A stretch of 64,000 bases of DNA from the NCBI GenBank assembly GCA_029582165.1, contig CM055870.1, positions 11,979,832-12,043,831 on the forward strand, given 5' to 3'. The translations under genes were made by a program, and so were the position numbers. Shown here one piece after another: positions 58,566-64,000 of the stretch. This DNA comes from Portulaca oleracea (lineage: Eukaryota > Streptophyta > Magnoliopsida > Caryophyllales > Portulacaceae). The notes under the pieces are model-generated. The model ran no database searches. It was not told the origin of the DNA and was given only the letters and a program-made list of their open reading frames with translations. Each line of letters opens with the position of its first letter. The first letter of the stretch is position 1.

Positions 58566-58645
58566 CAATTACTAAAGAAAAACTTGGGTTCATCATTGAA
58601 AAATGTGCAAAACCAGATATTGTCAAACTTTTCCAATAAACTAAA
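58566..58645 (+). mobile_element. Continuation of the interrupted copia gag
   Basis: Directly after the solo LTR the reading ITKEKLGFIIEKCAKPDIVK resumes the copia gag left off at 55232 (typical ...KNKLGFIDG.C.KP block). The rest of the copia element is not seen. Confidence 0.6.
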
Positions 58646-59674
58646 GTTCATAGAGAAACTGATTATTGCATAACAACAAAATTTTTCGAAAACCACTTGA
58701 ACAACCTATATTATTGGTTTTAATGGTAAAACATTTAGTAGTTAATATAATTAGTGCTCAAAATGTTTATCAATTTCAATTTTTGTCCCAAGAATTTATT
58801 TTAAACTCCACTTGCAAAATTACTCTAGCTAGTGCAAGCGCAAACGTTTAATTTTTGTATGGTAGAACTCGACCCGACAATTTCTAATCCAACCCAAATC
58901 CTCCTGAAATTTTCGGTTTTAAACACGATTTTCTCAACTAAACTCGAAATACATTGAACCTGAAAATTAGTGGGTCAAACCCGGCTCGCCTGTTTGACCT
59001 AAAAAATTAATTTTTAAAATTCAACTTGATTAGAATTTATAACTTTTCATTGAAATTTTAAATTATTAAACTATAAGTGCAACTCATTTATTTGTTATTT
59101 CTCTAATTTAAGTTAAAATAGTTACAATAATATATCGTTACTAGAAGATAATAATATTTTGTTATGTATATTGTACAAAAAATAGTATTTAAAGACTAAT
59201 TTTTTTAAAGAAAAAGTGAAAAAATGTCGCAATCATAATCCGTTACGTTGGACTGACCCGAAATATACCGTCCGTATTTACTCAATCCATATTTACCCAA
59301 ACTCGATATACACCTCACCCAAAACTCATTCACCCGCCCGAATTGATAAGCATAGATAGAACCAACAAGAATAAGACTTAATTAGATGGTCGCAGCGGCT
59401 GTGGTGGGTGGCCACGCCGGCCGCTGACCTCCTCATTAACACATAAATCTGCTTATGTTGGTTTAGATTTTATTCTTTTCAATTTATCATAAATTGTTTT
59501 TTTGTAATACAGTAGTTGATTATTTCTAATTTAAAACCACGAATCAATGTTAAGAAGCGCTGATCATGGCTAGACAAGCTCTTGACAAGGGCATATTTAT
59601 GATAAAATGAAAAGAACAAACCTTTTAATAATTAAATATATAATTTTTTCACGTGGTTATCAAAAATTTGAACA
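58646..59674. other. AT-rich stretch with a diffuse MITE-like patch
   Basis: No gene is evident. At 58860-59345, GACCCGAC-, AACCC- and CACCCGCCCG-type words occur in the style of hAT MITEs seen elsewhere in the window, without clear ends. Confidence 0.35.
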
Positions 59675-59893
59675 CGCCCCGTTCTTTTATACAGCTGGCT
59701 GCGGTGTGGTGCAGTGTGATGTGGAAGAAATGTGGTGGATTGTGATGGGTTGTAGTAGAATATGAAAAGTTTAACTTTTAATAAAAAGATAAATTAAATT
59801 CGAAAAAGTAGATTGTGGTGGATTAAGGTGGAATATGAAAAGTTGCGGTATGGTGTGACATCGCAGTCTGCCAGCCGCATAAAAGAACGGGTT
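59675..59893. mobile_element. MITE with CCCGTTCTTTTAT inverted ends
   Basis: The left end is CCCCGTTCTTTTATACAGCT. Inward from the right, CCCGTTCTTTTATGCGGCTG. The interior has GTGGTG/GTGTGGTG words. A related copy lies at 63035-63355. The target duplication is not clear. Confidence 0.6.
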
Positions 59894-60060
59894 CTGAATC
59901 GTGCAATAACTTGTACAAACTTGAACATGTTATGTACATGAGAAGATAAACTTGATCATTATGAAAAACTAACGATGTCTGAATTTTGAACAACATAGAG
60001 TTAGCTAATGTTGGGCAGTGTTCCAATTTCATTCATACTCAAGTTTTGGAAATAAATAAC

Positions 60061-60411
60061 TGTTTCTTTTTTGTGATTGATAATATTTGGTCTCCAAGCA
60101 GTTGATTGTGCCTAAAAGACTATTCTAGGGTTATTTGGGTTTGCTATAAATACTAGGGTGTTAATTCAACCTAGTTTGGTGTGACCAAATTATGTGTCTC
60201 TAAAATTATGAGATCTTCCTTTTTCTATTCCACTTTGAAAGTTTTTATCATGAGATTAATTGTAATCTCCCTTATTTCTCGTTACCCTTCCTTTGAGATA
60301 TGTCTACTTCTGTCATGCTATAACCGTTTGAGATATTTTCTTCTTGATCTCGTTGTGTTATATAACCGTTTGGACTTTGGAATATCCTCAACACGGACCA
60401 TATTGATCAAC
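60061..60411 (+). mobile_element. Possible LTR fragment
   Basis: It is bounded by TGTTTC and TTGATCAACA, with a TATA-like GCTATAAATACTAGGG at about 60146. No duplication or primer site was found, so this is weak. Confidence 0.3.
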
Positions 60412-60831
60412 AGAAATTGTTTCTGCTGACCAAAACACTGCGACAGACTGTGATGTCCTGCCACAGTTCGTGGTAGCATGTTTTTCTCCAAAAACTGGCT
60501 CCCGCGTTCCCCAGAAACAATACCATTATTGATTCGGACTAAATACACACACTCATTGCCTCAAGGTACTGGATTGGGCGACCTTGTGGGACCAAATAAT
60601 ACGGTTGTGATCAAACCATTTGGTTACTAATTATCGATGTCTCTAACAAGACGTGATCACCGAATTAACTTGGTTTAAGTACTCGGATACATTGAACATT
60701 GTCGGGACACTCCTAATAGTAATTTGCTAATTAACTAAGCAATTAAACAACATAGGTTCAAGCCATAAAAATTGATGTAAATTAAAATTCAATAGGGGTT
60801 TTAATTTGTTAGGCTCAAATACCACTGGTGA

Positions 60832-61417
60832 GGCTCTGATACCACTTGTTAAGAAAATAAATGCAAGGTTATATATATAGCGGAAGCAAAATAAATGAAA
60901 TGACAGAAGTTACAATAATTCAAGAACAAAAAATAAGCGATAAGAGAAACACCATGTTAACATGGGAAACCGAAGAACTCGGAGAAAAACTCACTGACGG
61001 TGACAACTAGAAAAATAATCCACTATGAGAAGGGAGGAGTATAACTCGATTACTATCACAGGGTGTAATGTGATCAACAAAAGAGGATATTACAGAAAAA
61101 AAAGCACTCTCACTTTCAATTCACAATCTCTTAGGATACACTGGGAAAATATTGGTGAAACAAACTCTCTCTCAATATTTTCTCCCTCTCTGACTATCTG
61201 TCACTTAATGTCAATGTGAAATAAAGTGGAGAAAACTGAACCCTATTTATAGGGTGGTTAGGAGAAGAATTAAAATAGGGTAAGTTAAAACTCAAATAAC
61301 AACAAATAGTATCTGACTTGAACATGAATTTAGAATTAAATTAAAACGGTATCCTCTGCCGATTCTTTCTTAGATTCTAGACCCCACCGAGGATCCAATG
61401 AGCCACAAAACCCAACA
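60832..61417 (-). mobile_element. LTR with adjacent tRNA-Met primer site, minus orientation
   Basis: The LTR (60847-61417) runs TGTTAAGAAAATAAATG...AAAACCCAACA on plus. On the minus strand it ends TTAACA, then two bases, then TGGTATCAGAGCC (60844-60832), the initiator tRNA-Met primer site. A TATA-like CCCTATAAATAGGG lies at about 61254-61238 on the minus strand. The internal domain that should extend leftward is not recognisable, so it is truncated. Confidence 0.7.
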
Positions 61418-62335
61418 GGTTTAGATTTTTACCAAAAATTAACAACAGACAGAAAACGGTACGGTTGCATGTGGTGGGCGTGGAATGGGTGGCGGTGAGT
61501 GTGTGGAGTTCCAACAGCGATAAAGCGAAGAGGGAGAGAGCAGAGTGATACACAATTTTTATTGGGGCTCAGAGAATTACATTTGTGAATTTGTTGTGAC
61601 CAACGACTAATAGCTAGCAACCGATATAATAAAAAAGATCATGCGAACAATAATACATCCATCCCTATTTATCGATGGATAAATTATCAGCCACACACAT
61701 GCACTATCACTTGCGAATCGAGTTGAGTTTCCATAGGTTGGTAACATCAATATGGTTGGTTATAGCAGGGTTTAGTAGATGTGTAACCCAGCGTGTGAAC
61801 TACAAATGGAGGGATCCCACCAAATACATGAAGCGAACATGTTCTAAACTCACGTATCTGTGACACAAAGTACGTACCCAACGTGTTAGATTAGACGAGT
61901 GGGGTTCCATGGAAACCTGCAGATCATCTGAATTATTATCATTTGATGTCGATGGATTATGATGGATGGAAACAACTTGGTGAATGGGGGGATTCAGTAG
62001 TACTACTCACAGATATGTTTTTCAGTTCCTGATGTGAATAATGGAATAGTTGTATGTATGGTTAAGTTGTGATATATCATCATATATCATATATACATGG
62101 GTCCAACCCCAACCCCAAACTCAAAAGTAAAAAAGCATGATAAATATAAATAATGGCGGAATAATTGTAACAACAAGTTGATAAAAAATCAGTAGGTAAC
62201 GCGGCGGCATAGTATATATTTTCCAAAACCGTCAGCATAGTGCTTTGGTTTCTTTTTCAGCTCTGCAGCTTCCACATTCATCACTTTTAGTTTCTGTCAT
62301 CACTTATGTCAGGTTTAGATGATCAGCCGGAAAAA
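61418..62335. other. No recognised feature
   Basis: Short open frames only, with nothing that resembles a gene, an RNA gene or a bounded element. Confidence 0.4.
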
Positions 62336-62339
62336 AACC

Positions 62340-62600
62340 CAAATAAATGCAAATTAGAGTTGTCGTCATTTTGTCCGACTCGGAATATTTGAATTGCTCG
62401 ACTCGAAAAAATCGGGTTTGGACATAGATTTTTCTCCGAATTAGACATAAAATTTCTCTTTTTCTGTTGTCCGGACCCAATTTTAAATTCGTTCGGATTG
62501 TCCAACCTGATCTAACCCAAAATAAAATCGATTCCAAATATAAATTTCTTATCGAAATTTTAATATTGATCAAATTTATCTAATGCGAATTTACCCAGAA
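62340..62600. repeat. Second copy of the dispersed repeat of RPAC1 intron 8
   Basis: It shares GGGTTTGGACATAGA, a TTTTTC/GTCCGAATT-type block and TTTCTCTTTTTCT in the same order as 10700-10780. It is more diverged toward its right end. Confidence 0.45.
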
Positions 62601-63034
62601 CCGAATTTGTGCTACTAATGGAAACAAGAGTCAATCATTTAGATATATACTCTTTATTTATTTATAATATCTTATTTGCATTTTTGTTTGGAGTATGAAC
62701 ATTGCAAAAGTAATAGTATGTAATGTTCAGAATATTGTTTTAGTAGTATGCTACTATATATTGCTGTGTGCATGGAAACTACATACATATTCGATTTGGT
62801 GTATGAAAAATATGAAAGTGAAAGTTATCTTGAGAATATCGTAGTGTTTAGTCGGTTCTTTTGATTTAGTTTCTCATTGTTTATTTGTATTCTTAATAAA
62901 AAAATCATGTACTTTTAATAATAAGGAAAGCTCATAATCATTTACTTACACATTGTTAAGTCAAAAGTTTTTTTTTTAATTATTTTATGGGCAGGGGGAG
63001 ACCATACTTATAATTAGAGAATGAGTTGCTTTTC

Positions 63035-63355
63035 AAAGATCAATTAAGGTTACCCTTTTTTTATACGATAACTTGCGATCGATGCAGTACCGCACCACAT
63101 CGTACTAGCTACTCAATATTCTACCACACTTCATCACACTCCATCACACTTTACCACAATCATTATCAAAATATCTTCTTATTTTTCTTTCTCCTTACTT
63201 TTCTGCTCTACTTTTTACAATCTCTCTCCTCACCTACCCCACCTACCACAACTTACCACATTTCACCACACTTTTTCAAATTCTAACGCACCACACCATT
63301 ACCATACCGCACCGCACCGCACCGCACAGCACCGTATAAAAGAACAGAGCTAAGT
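63035..63355. mobile_element. MITE of the TTCTTTTATAC family
   Basis: The right end reads inward CTGTTCTTTTATACGGTGCT. The left part has TTTTTTTATACG followed by CAGTACCGCACC. The interior has CACCACAC/CATCACAC words complementary in style to 59675-59893. The left boundary is uncertain. Confidence 0.45.
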
Positions 63356-63390
63356 CAGGAAAAACATTTGAAAAGATGAACAATAAGATA

Positions 63391-63687
63391 CTCCCTCCGT
63401 TCCATATTAATTGACATTTAAACTAACTTTTTTTGTTCCAAATTAATTGTCACTTTTCATTTCTCAATATTTAATTTAATTATTTTACCTTTAATAACTA
63501 TTTTAACTTTTTACTTTTTCAATTAATAAAAATTATTATTATTACTCACATTCTCACTACTTATATTTGATATCCGGCAAAAACACCTTGAAAAATAGTG
63601 TTATTTAATCATGTGGTTAGTATTTTTAGTTAAACATTGACATGTGAAAGTTTTTAAAATATGTCAACTAATGTGGAACGGAGGGAG
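63391..63687. mobile_element. Stowaway MITE
   Basis: The ends are CTCCCTCCGTTCCATATTAA on the left and CTCCCTCCGTTCCACATTAG inward from the right. TA flanks lie at 63389-63390 and 63688-63689. At 297 bp it is a typical, well-preserved copy. Confidence 0.88.
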
Positions 63688-64000
63688 TATAATTACTTAT
63701 AAAAGTTTTCAACTCAATTTTCCTTTTTATATATTATCTATTGTTATAATTTTATGCATAACTTAAGATATTTGGGAAATTCGCCTATTCCTAATATTTA
63801 ATTCATTACTCTAAATAATTTCAAATTTCCAGGTTAACTTCATGATAAATTGCATAAGTGATTCAAATAGCACTATATAATTCATTCAATATACAGGGTA
63901 TGGAAATATAAAGGAGTTGTTCTTGAGAAGTGTAAAATTAAGTTAAGTAATGTTAGAAAAGGTAAGAAAAGTAGTGGAACTAGTTAAATGTCACGTCACC

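Overview
The window is nuclear DNA of a flowering plant, almost certainly a eudicot. The genes have phase-consistent GT/AG introns with U/A-rich borders and plant gene families (a plastid-type glutaredoxin, a LysM receptor-like pseudokinase). The rest is AT-rich and packed with typical plant transposons: copia and Tat-like gypsy LTR elements, plant L1 LINEs with DUF4283/RNase H or RRM ORFs, MULEs, hAT, CACTA, Stowaway and Helitron sequences. The RRM-type LINE remnant might hint at Caryophyllales, but I cannot settle the species.

Host genes. Four are supported. (1) 650-6524, minus: an S9A prolyl-oligopeptidase/oligopeptidase-B-like serine peptidase. Seven exons join in frame; the last exon or exons, with the catalytic Asp and His, lie beyond the left edge. 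(2) 9788-16123, minus: RPAC1, the AC40 subunit shared by RNA polymerases I and III, complete in nine coding exons (357 residues), with a probable 5'UTR intron. (3) 20519-24018, minus: a plastid GrxS12/GrxC5-type glutaredoxin with a 27-nt microexon. Its first exon is cut off inside the active-site segment by repeat sequence, so it is either newly broken or has an exon I could not find. (4) 29525-31561, plus: an intronless LYK4/LYK5-type LysM receptor-like kinase (678 residues) with a degenerate catalytic core.

Mobile DNA. Between genes 1 and 2 lie decayed LINE pieces. Upstream of RPAC1 are a hAT-type MITE and a Tourist-type MITE. At 25.7-27.3 kb a CACTA element (3-bp duplication) sits inside a hAT element (8-bp duplication). 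At 33-35 kb a MULE with a perfect 9-bp duplication sits inside a Stowaway MITE and abuts a second one. At 36.2-41.3 kb a decayed copia element is split by a 4.3-kb gag-only, Tat-like LTR element, which itself carries a 274-bp TRIM. At 42.5-43.4 kb lies a Pack-MULE-like element with a GC-rich passenger resembling a mitochondrial presequence. At 45.6-53.7 kb is one 8.2-kb LINE bounded by a 14-bp target duplication, followed by a remnant of an RRM-type LINE ORF1. At 54.9-58.6 kb copia gag sequence is split by a solo LTR that contains a hAT-like element, tandem Helitron ends and a small MULE-like MITE: about five nested layers. The right edge has further MITEs and LTR pieces.

The genes form no operon and show no common pathway. 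The main interest is the stratified insertion history, readable to the base from target-site duplications, and its effect on the host genes: promoter insertions, a broken first exon, a duplicated splice acceptor and captured gene fragments. I saw no evidence of a defence system, CRISPR array or biosynthetic cluster.
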